DNA from: Ectobacillus sp042610425
Lineage (GTDB): Bacteria > Bacillota > Bacilli > Bacillales > Bacillaceae_G
Length of the DNA: 64,000 nucleotides
Direction of reading: 5' to 3'
Assembly (NCBI RefSeq): GCF_042610425.1
Contig: NZ_JBGJZM010000001.1
Coordinates: 992,001 to 1,056,000 of the forward strand
A program made the translations under genes and the position numbers. Positions 36,021-44,976 of this stretch are shown here, one piece after another. The number at the start of each line of letters is the position of its first letter. Within the stretch, counting starts at the first letter, position 1. The notes beneath the pieces were generated by a model. The model did no database searches. It was given only the letters and a program-made list of their open reading frames with translations, and was not told where the DNA came from.

Positions 36021-38192
36021 ATGAAGTTAATTATTGCAGAAAAGCCAGATCAGGGGCTTAAGTTAGCAGCCCCTTTTTCCTTTAAAAAAAGAAACGGTTA
36101 CTTAGAAATTGCTCCAAACTCACTGTTTCCAGAAGGTGCTATTTTAACATGGGCTGTTGGACATTTATGCGAACTTGTTCCACCTGAAGAATATGATCCA
36201 AAGTGGAAACGATGGTCTATCAATACGCTTCCGATGATTCCAGATACTTTTCACTACCGTGTGTCAAAATCAAAAGCTAAGCAATTTCATATCGTTCGCG
36301 AATTAGCGAAGCGCTCCAATGTGGAAGAAATTATTCATGCTGGCGATGCAGGGAGAGAAGGGGAATTAATAGTACGGACGATTCTCCAAACAGCACATAT
36401 ACATAAGCCAATGAAACGTCTTTGGATTTCCTCTTTAACAGAAAAGGCAGTGAAAGAGGGTTTCAGAGCATTACTATCAGAGAAGGAGACGTATCCTCTT
36501 TATGAAGAAGCATATAGCCGTGCTTGTGCCGACTGGCTCGTTGGAATGAATGCATCTCGTATTTATACTCTTCTGATGAAACAAAATGGAATTACAGATG
36601 TCTTTTCTGCGGGACGTGTGCAAACTCCTACACTAGCCTTAGTTGTGAAAAGAGAAAAGGAAATTGCAAGTTTCGTCTCAAAACCGTTTTGGGAAGTGCT
36701 GGCTATGTTCGATATGGACGGGAAGCAGTATGAGGGAAAATGGCATAATAAACAGGAAAGCCGGTTAGATCAGCCTGAAATGGCCGCGAAAATTGCGGCA
36801 TTTTGTAAAGGGAAGCCTGCCTCCGTCCATGAAGTAAACACGGAACGGAAGGAATTTCAGCCACCCTACTTATTTAACCTCTCTTCCTTACAAGCTACCG
36901 CAAATCGAGCTTTTACGTTTTCACCGAAAAAAACGTTAGATATCGCGCAAAGTTTGTATACGAAAGGATTTATCTCCTATCCGCGGTCGGATAGTAGCTT
37001 CGTGACGAAAGGCGAGGCAGAAGGGTTTGCTGCAATCTTGCAAAAGCTAAGCAAACAGGACGCCTACAAGCTGTATTTTCCAACACCAATTACAAGTATT
37101 AGCAGGAATAGACGGTATGTGAACGAAAAAAAAGTAACGGATCACTATGCGATCATTCCGACTGAGCAAGTCCCTACCGTCTCGAAATTACAGGAAGATG
37201 AACGGAAACTTTATGATTTAATTGTAAAGCGTCTCATTGCCGCTCATTATGAATCAGCCATTTTTGATTATACAACCGTTACGACTCTGGTTGATGGAAG
37301 AGCGACGTTTCTTTCAAAAGGAAAGCAGCTAATTCGGCAAGGATGGCGGACCGTCTTATTTGCAGAGAATAGCAAAGACGATGACGATGAAGTTCTTCTT
37401 CCTATGTTGCAGCAGGGAGAGCTAGGAATAGTTGTCAACGTAAAAGTGAAAGAGGGAAAAACCCAGCCTCCAAAACGATATACAGAAGGACAGCTCATCA
37501 CGCTAATGAAAACAGCGGGGAAAGTGCTAGAAGATCAGCAGCTAGAAAAGGTATTAAACAAAACAGAAGGACTTGGCACAGAGGCAACGCGAGCAGGAAT
37601 TATTACGATGCTAAAGGACCGTAAATATATAGAAGTAAAAAAGAATCAAGTGTTTGCTAAGGAAAAAGGAACGCTGCTAATTGATGCAATTGGGGAACAA
37701 ATTCTTGCATCTCCAGAAATGACAGCACGCTGGGAGCAAAGACTTTCTGAAATTGGAGCAGGAATGGCGGATGCCACGAAATTTATGGAGCAGGTTCGAA
37801 AACTTGCTACAACTATCATTGCTCACGCTGTTGAAGGTGCTAAAGACTGGGATTTTAGTCATGTAGATAAAGAACAGTTTCAACAGAAATCCCCATACAA
37901 AAAAACATCAGTACCACTTGGACTTTGCAAAAAATGCGATGGGGAAATGGTTGATAAAGGTACGTTTTATGGTTGCACAAACTATGCTAAAACAAAGTGT
38001 ACATTTACTATATCTAAAAAAATACTTGGAAAAACAATTTCACAGGCAAATGTAAAAAAACTGTTAGCAACAGGTACTACAAATATAATAAAAGGTTTTA
38101 AAAAGGGAGAAAAGACGTTTGATGCTAAGCTAGAATGGAAAGAGGAAGGCATTGCTTTTGTCTTTTCAAATACGGAAAAAAAAGACGATTGA
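36021..38192 (+). CDS. topB: DNA topoisomerase III (type IA)
   Basis: Relaxes and decatenates DNA using a single-strand nick. 723 residues. TOPRIM domain starts KLIIAEKPDQGLKLAAPF and includes HAGDAGREGELI; catalytic Tyr320 lies in KGFISYPRSDS; GLGTEATRAGIITMLKDRKY follows. The C-terminus has a zinc-ribbon-like piece CKKCDGEMVDKGTFYGCTNY, then a Topo_C repeat. ATG 36021 is preferred over GTG 36009 because AAGGTGA is at the right distance. Complete and intact. Confidence 0.95.
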   Translation: MKLIIAEKPDQGLKLAAPFSFKKRNGYLEIAPNSLFPEGAILTWAVGHLCELVPPEEYDPKWKRWSINTLPMIPDTFHYRVSKSKAKQFHIVRELAKRSNVEEIIHAGDAGREGELIVRTILQTAHIHKPMKRLWISSLTEKAVKEGFRALLSEKETYPLYEEAYSRACADWLVGMNASRIYTLLMKQNGITDVFSAGRVQTPTLALVVKREKEIASFVSKPFWEVLAMFDMDGKQYEGKWHNKQESRLDQPEMAAKIAAFCKGKPASVHEVNTERKEFQPPYLFNLSSLQATANRAFTFSPKKTLDIAQSLYTKGFISYPRSDSSFVTKGEAEGFAAILQKLSKQDAYKLYFPTPITSISRNRRYVNEKKVTDHYAIIPTEQVPTVSKLQEDERKLYDLIVKRLIAAHYESAIFDYTTVTTLVDGRATFLSKGKQLIRQGWRTVLFAENSKDDDDEVLLPMLQQGELGIVVNVKVKEGKTQPPKRYTEGQLITLMKTAGKVLEDQQLEKVLNKTEGLGTEATRAGIITMLKDRKYIEVKKNQVFAKEKGTLLIDAIGEQILASPEMTARWEQRLSEIGAGMADATKFMEQVRKLATTIIAHAVEGAKDWDFSHVDKEQFQQKSPYKKTSVPLGLCKKCDGEMVDKGTFYGCTNYAKTKCTFTISKKILGKTISQANVKKLLATGTTNIIKGFKKGEKTFDAKLEWKEEGIAFVFSNTEKKDD

Positions 38193-38217
38193 GTAGAAAA
38201 TAGATTCACATTTTTTA

Positions 38218-38246
38218 TTGACGTAAAGGGAAAATATTGCTATTAT
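38218..38246 (+). promoter_or_regulatory. Sigma-A promoter of the metNIQ-type operon
   Basis: TTGACG (38218-38223), 17-base spacer, TATTAT (38241-38246), about 40 bases before the conserved leader element. Confidence 0.8.
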
Positions 38247-38285
38247 ACCTATAACATACTATTCTGATAAGAAATAAAAATGATG

Positions 38286-38330
38286 TTGACCGGAAAACCG
38301 GAGGCACAACGATTTTAAATTGTTGTGTCT
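38286..38330 (+). promoter_or_regulatory. Conserved 22-base leader element and terminator, copy A
   Basis: Element at 38286-38307: TTGACCGG, loop AAAA, CCGGAGGCAC. The CCGG/CCGG hairpin abuts a terminator whose arms are AGGCACAAC and GTTGTGTCT (38302-38330), followed by TTTTTATTTT. The same element occurs at 50379, 59230 and on the - strand at 58979. The metNIQ-type operon starts 238 bases downstream; I see nothing else between. Confidence 0.75.
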
Positions 38331-38567
38331 TTTTTATTTTCTTAACATATTTAATTGAACTAAAAAACGTATAGGCTAATAGGATTGGAGGCTTTCCATT
38401 TTTAACCCAGGCATTATAGCAGGATGTTTATCATACGGATATCGCTTTGTTTTAGTTGGAAAGATAAAATAGATATTACCATTCGGGTAGTTTAATTGAT
38501 TTATTCATACTAAAACTATGTAAATAATAAGGTTAAACGTGGCGATATAAAGAAAGAGGGTGGCTAC

Positions 38568-39353
38568 ATGATTGTTGTGAAAGATGTAAGTAAAGTGTAT
38601 AAAACTTCAAAACAGACGATACAAGCACTCGATCATATTAATCTAAAAATAGAAAAAGGCGATATTTTTGGAATTATTGGGTTTAGTGGTGCGGGGAAAT
38701 CGACGTTGATTCGCTGCTTAAATCGGTTGGAGGATCCGAGTGAAGGAAGTATAGAAATTGCAGGACAACGGATTACAGAGCTAGGGGAAAAAGAATTGCA
38801 GTTAGCGAGACGAAAGATCGGTATGATTTTTCAGCACTTTAATCTATTTGATTCGATGACCGTCTTTCAAAACATTGCATTTCCTTTACAAATCGCTGGT
38901 CAAAAAAAGTCAGATATTGATAAAAAGGTAACGGAACTATTGGAACTTGTTAATCTGAGCGACAAAGGTATGGCATATCCTGCTGCGTTGAGCGGCGGTC
39001 AAAAGCAACGTGTCGGTATTGCGCGAGCATTAGTAAATGATCCGCATGTGCTTCTATGTGATGAAGCTACATCTGCACTTGATCCGCAAACAACCTATTC
39101 CATCTTAGAGTTATTACAGGACATTAATCGCAAGCTGAATCTAACAATTGTTCTTATCACACATGAGCTCGATGTGTTGGGGCATATATGTAACAACATG
39201 GCTGTGTTAGAAAATGGGAAAATAATTGAAACAGGAAGTGTTGATTCGTTTTTCTTACATCCATCTAGTGAAACAGCAAGACGGTTTGTCAGAATACTAG
39301 AATATTACCGTCAAAAGCGAGAGGCTTGGGACCATATGGGAGGCGTAATATGA
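38568..39353 (+). CDS. metN: MetN-type ABC transporter ATPase lacking the NIL domain
   Basis: ATPase energising uptake of methionine-like substrates. Walker A GFSGAGKST, signature LSGGQKQR, Walker B VLLCDEATSALDP, and ILELLQDINRKLNLTIVLIT are MetN-like. At 261 residues it stops after the ATPase fold; the C-terminal NIL/ACT-like domain (about 80 residues) that senses methionine in full MetN is absent. Its stop overlaps the permease start. It is under the conserved leader rather than an S-box. Confidence 0.88.
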   Translation: MIVVKDVSKVYKTSKQTIQALDHINLKIEKGDIFGIIGFSGAGKSTLIRCLNRLEDPSEGSIEIAGQRITELGEKELQLARRKIGMIFQHFNLFDSMTVFQNIAFPLQIAGQKKSDIDKKVTELLELVNLSDKGMAYPAALSGGQKQRVGIARALVNDPHVLLCDEATSALDPQTTYSILELLQDINRKLNLTIVLITHELDVLGHICNNMAVLENGKIIETGSVDSFFLHPSSETARRFVRILEYYRQKREAWDHMGGVI

Positions 39354-40021
39354 ATCCGGATTTAGTTGAATTGCTCTGGAAAGGATTAATAGAGACGCTC
39401 TATATGGTGTTTTGGTCTTCAGTATTTGCAATTATTCTTGGATTATTTCTTGGTGTAACGATTGTTGTAACTGAAAAAGGAGGAATTCTAGAATCTCTTA
39501 AATTACATACAGTCATAAGTACAGTAATAAATGGGATACGTTCGATTCCTTTTATTATATTAGTCGTATTGCTCTTGCCGTTTTCACGACTCGTTGTTGG
39601 TACAACACTTGGGCCGACCGCTGCGATTGTTTCGCTATCAATCGGGGCAGCTCCGTTTATTGGCCGTATCATTGAAAACTCATTAAAGGAGGTGAGTGCG
39701 GGGAAAATTGAAGCTGCGAAATCAATCGGAGCATCACGCTCTACCATCATATTTAAAGTACTTATACCGGAAGCGCTTCCTGCTCTCGTACGAGGGGTGA
39801 CGATAGGAGTCATTGGTATAACAGAATTTACAGCTGTTGCAGGTGCAATTGGAGCTGGTGGATTAGGTAGTTTAGCTATTCGATTTGGCTACCAACGATT
39901 TCGAGAGGATATTTTGTTTTCTACGGTATTATTCATTATTCTTATCGTTGCTTTGATTCAATGGACCGGGAATTTTATCGCAAAATCAATTAACAAAAAG
40001 CGATACAAATTTGATCAATAG
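39350..40021 (+). CDS. metI: MetI-type ABC transporter permease
   Basis: 223-residue permease with five helices. Family signatures: FVINGIRSIPFIILVVLLLP-like VINGIRSIPFIILVVLL, and EAAKSIGASRSTIIFKVLIP, the EAA loop that contacts the ATPase, followed by VRGVTIGVIGITEFTAVAG. The ATG at 39350 overlaps the metN stop and follows GGGAGG. Completes a MetNIQ-type system with its two neighbours. Confidence 0.9.
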   Translation: MNPDLVELLWKGLIETLYMVFWSSVFAIILGLFLGVTIVVTEKGGILESLKLHTVISTVINGIRSIPFIILVVLLLPFSRLVVGTTLGPTAAIVSLSIGAAPFIGRIIENSLKEVSAGKIEAAKSIGASRSTIIFKVLIPEALPALVRGVTIGVIGITEFTAVAGAIGAGGLGSLAIRFGYQRFREDILFSTVLFIILIVALIQWTGNFIAKSINKKRYKFDQ

Positions 40022-40062
40022 TAGAGTATGCAAAACAATAAAATGGAAATGGATGTGTATGT

Positions 40063-40893
40063 ATGACAAAGAAATATATTGGGGTAATCTTTACATTTAT
40101 TCTTTTATTCGCAGCCTTTGCTACTGGATGCAGTAATGGAACAGCAAAAACAAGTGGAACAGATGCCAAAAAGGAAATTACGCTCAAAGTAGGAGCAGCA
40201 GCAGTTCCTCATGCTGAAATTTTAAATTTCATTAAACCGAAATTGAAGGAACAAGGGATTAATCTAGAAGTCGTTGTTCTAGACAGCGAGGATTTATTAA
40301 ATCCATCTTTAAAAGATAAACAAATTGATGCAAACTATTTTCAGCATGTTCCGTATTTAGATTCTGTAAAAACGGAAAAAGGATTTGATTTTGTTGTTAC
40401 AACAAAGGTTCATGTTGAACCAATTGGTTTCTATTCAAATAAATTAAAATCAAAGGATGATATTAAAGAAGGAGCAAAGATTGGTATCCCAAACAATCCG
40501 TCTAATGAGTATCGAGCACTTACATTACTTCAGCAGCAAGGACTTATAAAGTTAAAGGATGGCATTACAACGTATCAGGCAACACCAAAGGATATTGTTG
40601 AAAATCCGAAAAAACTTCAATTTGTAGAAGCGGAAGCTCCAACACTCGCTCGTTCTTTGCAGGATTTGGATGGAGCAATTATTAATACGAACGTAGTGTT
40701 AGAAGCAAAAATAGATCCTAAATCAGCGTTATTCCGTGAAGATAAAAACTCACCTTATGCCAATGTAATTGTTGTTCGCAAAGGGGATGAAAACCGTGAA
40801 GAGATTAAGAAGCTAGACGCGGCATTGACAACACCAGAAGTGAAGAAATTTATAGAAGACAAATATGGAGTAGCGGTAGTACCTGCGTTTTAA
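40063..40893 (+). CDS. metQ: MetQ-family substrate-binding lipoprotein
   Basis: Signal peptide with lipobox FATGC, lipidated Cys (about residue 23). Family pieces KVGAAAVPHAEILNFIKPKL, KQIDANYFQHVPYLDSV and DGAIINTNVVLEA are typical of NlpA/MetQ. 276 residues. Third gene of the transporter operon. Substrate could be methionine or another small sulfur amino acid such as cystine or a sulfoxide; the leader type argues for general sulfur control. Confidence 0.9.
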   Translation: MTKKYIGVIFTFILLFAAFATGCSNGTAKTSGTDAKKEITLKVGAAAVPHAEILNFIKPKLKEQGINLEVVVLDSEDLLNPSLKDKQIDANYFQHVPYLDSVKTEKGFDFVVTTKVHVEPIGFYSNKLKSKDDIKEGAKIGIPNNPSNEYRALTLLQQQGLIKLKDGITTYQATPKDIVENPKKLQFVEAEAPTLARSLQDLDGAIINTNVVLEAKIDPKSALFREDKNSPYANVIVVRKGDENREEIKKLDAALTTPEVKKFIEDKYGVAVVPAF

Positions 40894-40925
40894 TATGAAA
40901 ATTATTAAGTTGTAATTTAAGCTTG

Positions 40926-40978
40926 ATAAGAAAACCTACCTGTCTAGTAATTATGAAAAGTCAGGTAGGTTTTCTTAT
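40926..40978. terminator. Intrinsic terminator after the metNIQ-type operon
   Basis: ATAAGAAAACCTACCTG (40926-40942) pairs perfectly with CAGGTAGGTTTTCTTAT (40962-40978), loop of 19. Confidence 0.88.
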
Positions 40979-41006
40979 AAAAATCCGTTTTTTTAATATT
41001 TTCTCC

Positions 41007-41333
41007 TCAAACAGATGATTTCCCTACATTCAACATAATAACCCCTACAATAATAAGTACAATTCCAATCCCACCCTGTATGGAAATCGTTTCTTTCCAA
41101 ATAAGCACACCTACAATGGCTGTTAATGCTGTTCCAACTCCAGACCATATGGCATAAGAGACGCTCAGTGACAGGGACTGCAGCGCTAAAGATAGAAAAT
41201 AGAAGGCGGATACATATCCGATTAAGACACCAATACTCGGATATAATTTAGAAAATCCATCGGAAGCTTTTAGCATAGAACTTCCAAATATTTCGGTTAG
41301 TATTGCAATAGCTAAAAATAGATATGCCTTCAT
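41007..41333 (-). CDS. Small multidrug resistance (SMR) transporter
   Basis: 108 residues, four helices, proton-coupled efflux pump acting as a dimer. The essential Glu14 is in LAIAILTEIFGSSMLKASDG; SYAIWSGVGTALTAIVGVL is the other family signature. Related to EbrB/YkkD/EmrE. A single gene rather than the paired SMR arrangement common in Bacillus, so probably a homodimer. Convergent with the metQ gene. Confidence 0.93.
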   Translation of the reverse strand: MKAYLFLAIAILTEIFGSSMLKASDGFSKLYPSIGVLIGYVSAFYFLSLALQSLSLSVSYAIWSGVGTALTAIVGVLIWKETISIQGGIGIVLIIVGVIMLNVGKSSV

Positions 41334-41460
41334 AATTTTCCCCTTTATATAGGTATGTACATCATTATTTTTAAATGGTTTCTACAACTGAAAAGGATTT
41401 CATTCCATTAAAAAAAATGATAGCATAAAATCGTATAATGTGGAAAGTGAGGATTATCAT

Positions 41461-42135
41461 ATGCCAAATCAAGTTAAAGCGTTTATTTTTGATTTAGATG
41501 GGGTCATTACAGATAGTGCCGAACTTCATTATTTAGCATGGAAGCAGCTTGCTGATGAACTAGGAATCCCTATGGACCGTGCGTTTAATGAACGACTGAA
41601 GGGGATAAGCCGTATGGAATCATTGGAACTCATTTTGACACATGGAAAACAGGAGCACGATTTTACTTTCGAGGAAAAAGAAACGTTAGCTACAAAGAAA
41701 AATGATCATTACAAGGAGTTAATTGGTACCATTTCTGAAAAAGATGTATTACCAGGTATTATGGATTTGCTACAAGCCTTACAAGCGAATGGAATAAAAA
41801 TCGGATTAGCCTCTGCAAGTAAAAATGCCAGTCTAGTTATTGAACGTTTAGGAATACAGTCTTTCTTTGATACGATTGTAGATGCAGCTACTATTGCAAA
41901 TGGAAAACCAAATCCAGAAATCTTTTTAAAAGCTGCCGATAGCCTTATGGTTCCTTACGAATCATGCATAGGGGTAGAAGATGCGGCAGCAGGTGTGGAA
42001 GCAATTAAAGCGGCAGGCATGTATGCAGTCGGAGTGGGAACACCGGGAGCAATGGAAAAAGCAGATTATGCGGTTAATGGAACTGATGAATTACAATTTG
42101 ATAAACTTGTTGCAGGATTTACTGCTAGCATGTAA
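41461..42135 (+). CDS. pgmB: Beta-phosphoglucomutase or related HAD phosphatase
   Basis: Cytosolic HAD-superfamily enzyme of 224 residues. Motif I FIFDLDGVITDS (Asp nucleophile plus acid), cap start HYLAWKQLADELGI, motif II GLASASKN, motif III NGKPNPEIFL and motif IV CIGVEDAAAGVEAIKAAGM; IGVEDA and KGISR in the cap favour beta-phosphoglucomutase. No maltose or trehalose phosphorylase gene is next to it, so it stands alone. ATG 41461 follows GTGAGGA. Confidence 0.88.
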   Translation: MPNQVKAFIFDLDGVITDSAELHYLAWKQLADELGIPMDRAFNERLKGISRMESLELILTHGKQEHDFTFEEKETLATKKNDHYKELIGTISEKDVLPGIMDLLQALQANGIKIGLASASKNASLVIERLGIQSFFDTIVDAATIANGKPNPEIFLKAADSLMVPYESCIGVEDAAAGVEAIKAAGMYAVGVGTPGAMEKADYAVNGTDELQFDKLVAGFTASM

Positions 42136-42167
42136 TTTGAGTATACTCGTTAAAGTAAACGTTCGCA

Positions 42168-42215
42168 TATACAAATACATTCCCTTGGCAAATAGAATGG
42201 GAATGTATTTGTATA
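42168..42215. terminator. Intrinsic terminator between pgmB and the FAD/Rieske gene
   Basis: TATACAAATACATTCCC (42168-42184) pairs perfectly with GGGAATGTATTTGTATA (42199-42215), then GTTTTTT. Confidence 0.88.
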
Positions 42216-42224
42216 GTTTTTTCA

Positions 42225-43736
42225 TCATGTTAACCTATCAAGTGGTTTTTTCGCAGGTCCTTCTAACACATCTCCATTGAATGAAAAGCGAGATCCGTGA
42301 CAAGGACAGTCCCATGTTGATTCCCCATCGTTCCATTCTACCTCACAGCCAAGGTGGGTACACGTGGTATCAACAAGATGGAGCACACCATTACAATCTT
42401 TATAGGCACCTGCACGTTTACCATTGACACGAACAACAGAACCTTCTTCGTTGATTAGTTCTTCAGGAGTTCGTAAAGGAAATTCCAGCTTCCCCTCTAT
42501 TAGATGTTTTGCCACATCTCCGTTTTGCGTAAGAAAATGTTTAATGCTTGGATCGGCTAGAAAGCGGGAAGGAGTAAATAGATTTCGGTACGGATTGCTT
42601 CGTTCCATAATAATATCTCGAATGAGTAAGGCCGCTGCAGTTCCGGTAGTCATTCCCCATTTTTTATAACCTGTTGCAACAAGTATATTCGGATGCTCAG
42701 AGGTGATATTTCCAATGTAAGGAAGCTTATCTAGCGTGAGTAAATCTTGTGCAGACCACCGATACTCAATAGTTTCTACACCTAGAACTTCATCTGCAAA
42801 GGATTGCAATGCCTCGTAGTGTAAAACTGTATCGATACCTTGTCCTGTTTTATGACTTTCTCCGCCAACTAGTACAAGTTTTTCTCCGTTATCCATCGTA
42901 TATCGTAAGGAACGAACAGGTTCATCAACGCTTAGGTACATTCCTCCTGGAAAAGGTTGTTTGGTCTTTACCGCCAATACATAGGAGCGTTCTGCATACA
43001 TTCTTGTAAAGTAGAGACCTTTTCCGTCATAAAATGGAAAGTGCGAGCAAGAAATAACATAATCACATGTAACGATTGGACCGTCTTTTGTAATAACGCG
43101 TGGATGAATTCCTTCATGCACGTCGATGGCTACTGTGTGTTCATAGATGCTTCCACCTGCTTTCGTAAATAAGTCGACGAGGTGTTGTAAGTAATGAACC
43201 GGATGAAATTGAGCTTGATTTTTCATAATGAGTGCTAACGTAACCGGGATGGAAACCGGTAACGTCTCACTTAGTTCTCCCGAAATGGATAGCCTTTCAT
43301 ATGCCTTGTATTCTTGTTCTAGCAGTTTTGCAGATTGTTCAGTGGTACTATACAGATACGAATGCTCCTGTGAAAAATCGCAATGTATGTTATACTCGTC
43401 GATCATGTTTTTAATAAATTGCAGGGCATCGTGGTTTGCATTGTAATATAATTTTGCTTTATCTTCGCCAATATGCTCTAGGAGTTCATGATAGATTACA
43501 TTGTGCTGTGCAGAAATCTTTGCAGTTGTATGGCCAGTAGTCCCGTTTATAATTTTGTCAGCCTCTAGCAATGCTACACATAGCCCTTCCTTTGCAAGCA
43601 AGTAGGCAGTTGTAATACCCGAGATGCCACCTCCAACAATTGCGACGTCAACTTTTATATCAGATGAAAGCTTTTGAAAGGATGATTGTTGGGATGACGC
43701 TCTCCAAAACGAATTTGTTTGTTCATTATGATTCAT
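42225..43736 (-). CDS. FAD-dependent oxidoreductase with C-terminal Rieske iron-sulfur domain
   Basis: 503 residues. N-terminal DAO-type FAD fold: VAIVGGGISGITTAYLLAKE. The last 75 residues are a Rieske [2Fe-2S] domain with CTHLGCEVEW (Cys, His) and CPCHGSRF (Cys, His). This fusion resembles B. subtilis YhfW. The likely role is oxidation of an amine, passing electrons to the cluster; the substrate is unknown. AGGAGGACAAAC precedes the ATG. Confidence 0.9.
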   Translation of the reverse strand: MNHNEQTNSFWRASSQQSSFQKLSSDIKVDVAIVGGGISGITTAYLLAKEGLCVALLEADKIINGTTGHTTAKISAQHNVIYHELLEHIGEDKAKLYYNANHDALQFIKNMIDEYNIHCDFSQEHSYLYSTTEQSAKLLEQEYKAYERLSISGELSETLPVSIPVTLALIMKNQAQFHPVHYLQHLVDLFTKAGGSIYEHTVAIDVHEGIHPRVITKDGPIVTCDYVISCSHFPFYDGKGLYFTRMYAERSYVLAVKTKQPFPGGMYLSVDEPVRSLRYTMDNGEKLVLVGGESHKTGQGIDTVLHYEALQSFADEVLGVETIEYRWSAQDLLTLDKLPYIGNITSEHPNILVATGYKKWGMTTGTAAALLIRDIIMERSNPYRNLFTPSRFLADPSIKHFLTQNGDVAKHLIEGKLEFPLRTPEELINEEGSVVRVNGKRAGAYKDCNGVLHLVDTTCTHLGCEVEWNDGESTWDCPCHGSRFSFNGDVLEGPAKKPLDRLT

Positions 43737-43985
43737 AAGTTTGTCCTCCTAAGTAACAGATATATCCTTATGTTTCTATTAAAAGGAAAGAAACATACAT
43801 GATTATCGGTAATAAGAAAAATAACAGGAGATACAATATCCTTTCATTCACATAAATATCCTTCAATTGTAAGGGTTTTATTTAAGGACGAGATTGATTA
43901 ATAATAAATTATAATGTCTAAATAAGTGATAGTGATTATAAACAAATTTTGTTAATTTATGATTGAGGAAAAGGAGAGGGGAACA

Positions 43986-44492
43986 ATGGAAATAACGAAA
44001 GTGCAGCTGTCTGATGCAAAGAAAATTATGGGGATTTATAAGGCTGTTGTGAAAGAATTACGAGCAAATGAAATTTATCAATGGGATCGTTTTTATCCAA
44101 ATTCTTTTGTTATACGTGAGGATATAAAGAACGGATATGTATACGGTATAAAAGAAGAATCAACGTATGTAGGGGTAATCGTACTAAACACAAATCAAAG
44201 CGCAAAATATAAACAAATTACGTGGAATGAGATGGAGGGAACACCTTTAGTTATTCATCGCTTAGCTGTACATCCGGGGCATCAGGGTAAGGGAATCGGA
44301 AGACAACTGATGCAGTTTGCACTACAATTTGCCAGAGAGCATGGTCATCTTAGTATACGGTTAGATGTATATACGAAAAATCCTCATGCTGTCACCATGT
44401 ATGAACGAGCTGGTTTTGAAAAGAGAGGACAAATAAAGTTCCCTTTTCGGAACGATCCTTATATTTGTATGGAAAAAAGCTTGTTTTCGTAA
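43986..44492 (+). CDS. GNAT-family N-acetyltransferase
   Basis: 168 residues. Acetyl-CoA binding motif A is LAVHPGHQGKGIGRQLMQFA (Q-G-K-G-I-G), with FRNDPYICMEKSLFS at the C-terminus. Transfers acetyl from acetyl-CoA to an amine; target unknown. ATG 43986 follows AAAGGAGAGGGG at a good distance; the earlier in-frame start lies within that site. Stand-alone gene. Confidence 0.9.
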   Translation: MEITKVQLSDAKKIMGIYKAVVKELRANEIYQWDRFYPNSFVIREDIKNGYVYGIKEESTYVGVIVLNTNQSAKYKQITWNEMEGTPLVIHRLAVHPGHQGKGIGRQLMQFALQFAREHGHLSIRLDVYTKNPHAVTMYERAGFEKRGQIKFPFRNDPYICMEKSLFS

Positions 44493-44641
44493 AAAAACTG
44501 AATTTTACAAAATAAATCGACGTTCTCAAGATAATACCTGCGTGTGATGTATGTATATGTTCAAGCAACTAATTTTTAGTTTCATATAAATTTGCGTACA
44601 ATAAAAGAAAGGTGAAACGAAAAGAAGGAGCTAGAATTGGT

Positions 44642-44971
44642 ATGGATAAAATTCAAAATATGGAAGAAATAAAAGGAATTATTTCAAATAATCAAATGTC
44701 TTTACTTTTTATTAAAACTGTACAGTGCGGTGTATGTGATGCGGTACTTGCACAAGCAGAAGATGTATTGGAGCGTTTTCCGAAAATACATTCTATCCTT
44801 GTATCTCTCGAAGAAACACCGCAAGTTTCTGGTGAATATTTGGTTTTCTCTGCCCCTACAATAATTATGTTTTTAAATGGAAAAGAAATGTTTAGAGAAT
44901 CTCGATTTGTTGTGTTCAGCGAATTCGAGAGAAAATTACAACAAATATACGAAGTGACTGAAGAATCATGA
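44642..44971 (+). CDS. Thioredoxin-family protein
   Basis: 109 residues with thioredoxin fold and active-site-like CGVC in VQCGVCDAVL (about residue 30), cis-Pro region FSAPTIIMFLNGKEM. The CGVC motif differs from CGPC and the protein lacks a signal peptide, so it is a cytosolic thioredoxin-like protein of the small Bacillus group. Stop lies 5 bases from the stop of the convergent DUF421 gene. Role unknown. Confidence 0.87.
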   Translation: MDKIQNMEEIKGIISNNQMSLLFIKTVQCGVCDAVLAQAEDVLERFPKIHSILVSLEETPQVSGEYLVFSAPTIIMFLNGKEMFRESRFVVFSEFERKLQQIYEVTEES

Positions 44972-44976
44972 ATATA

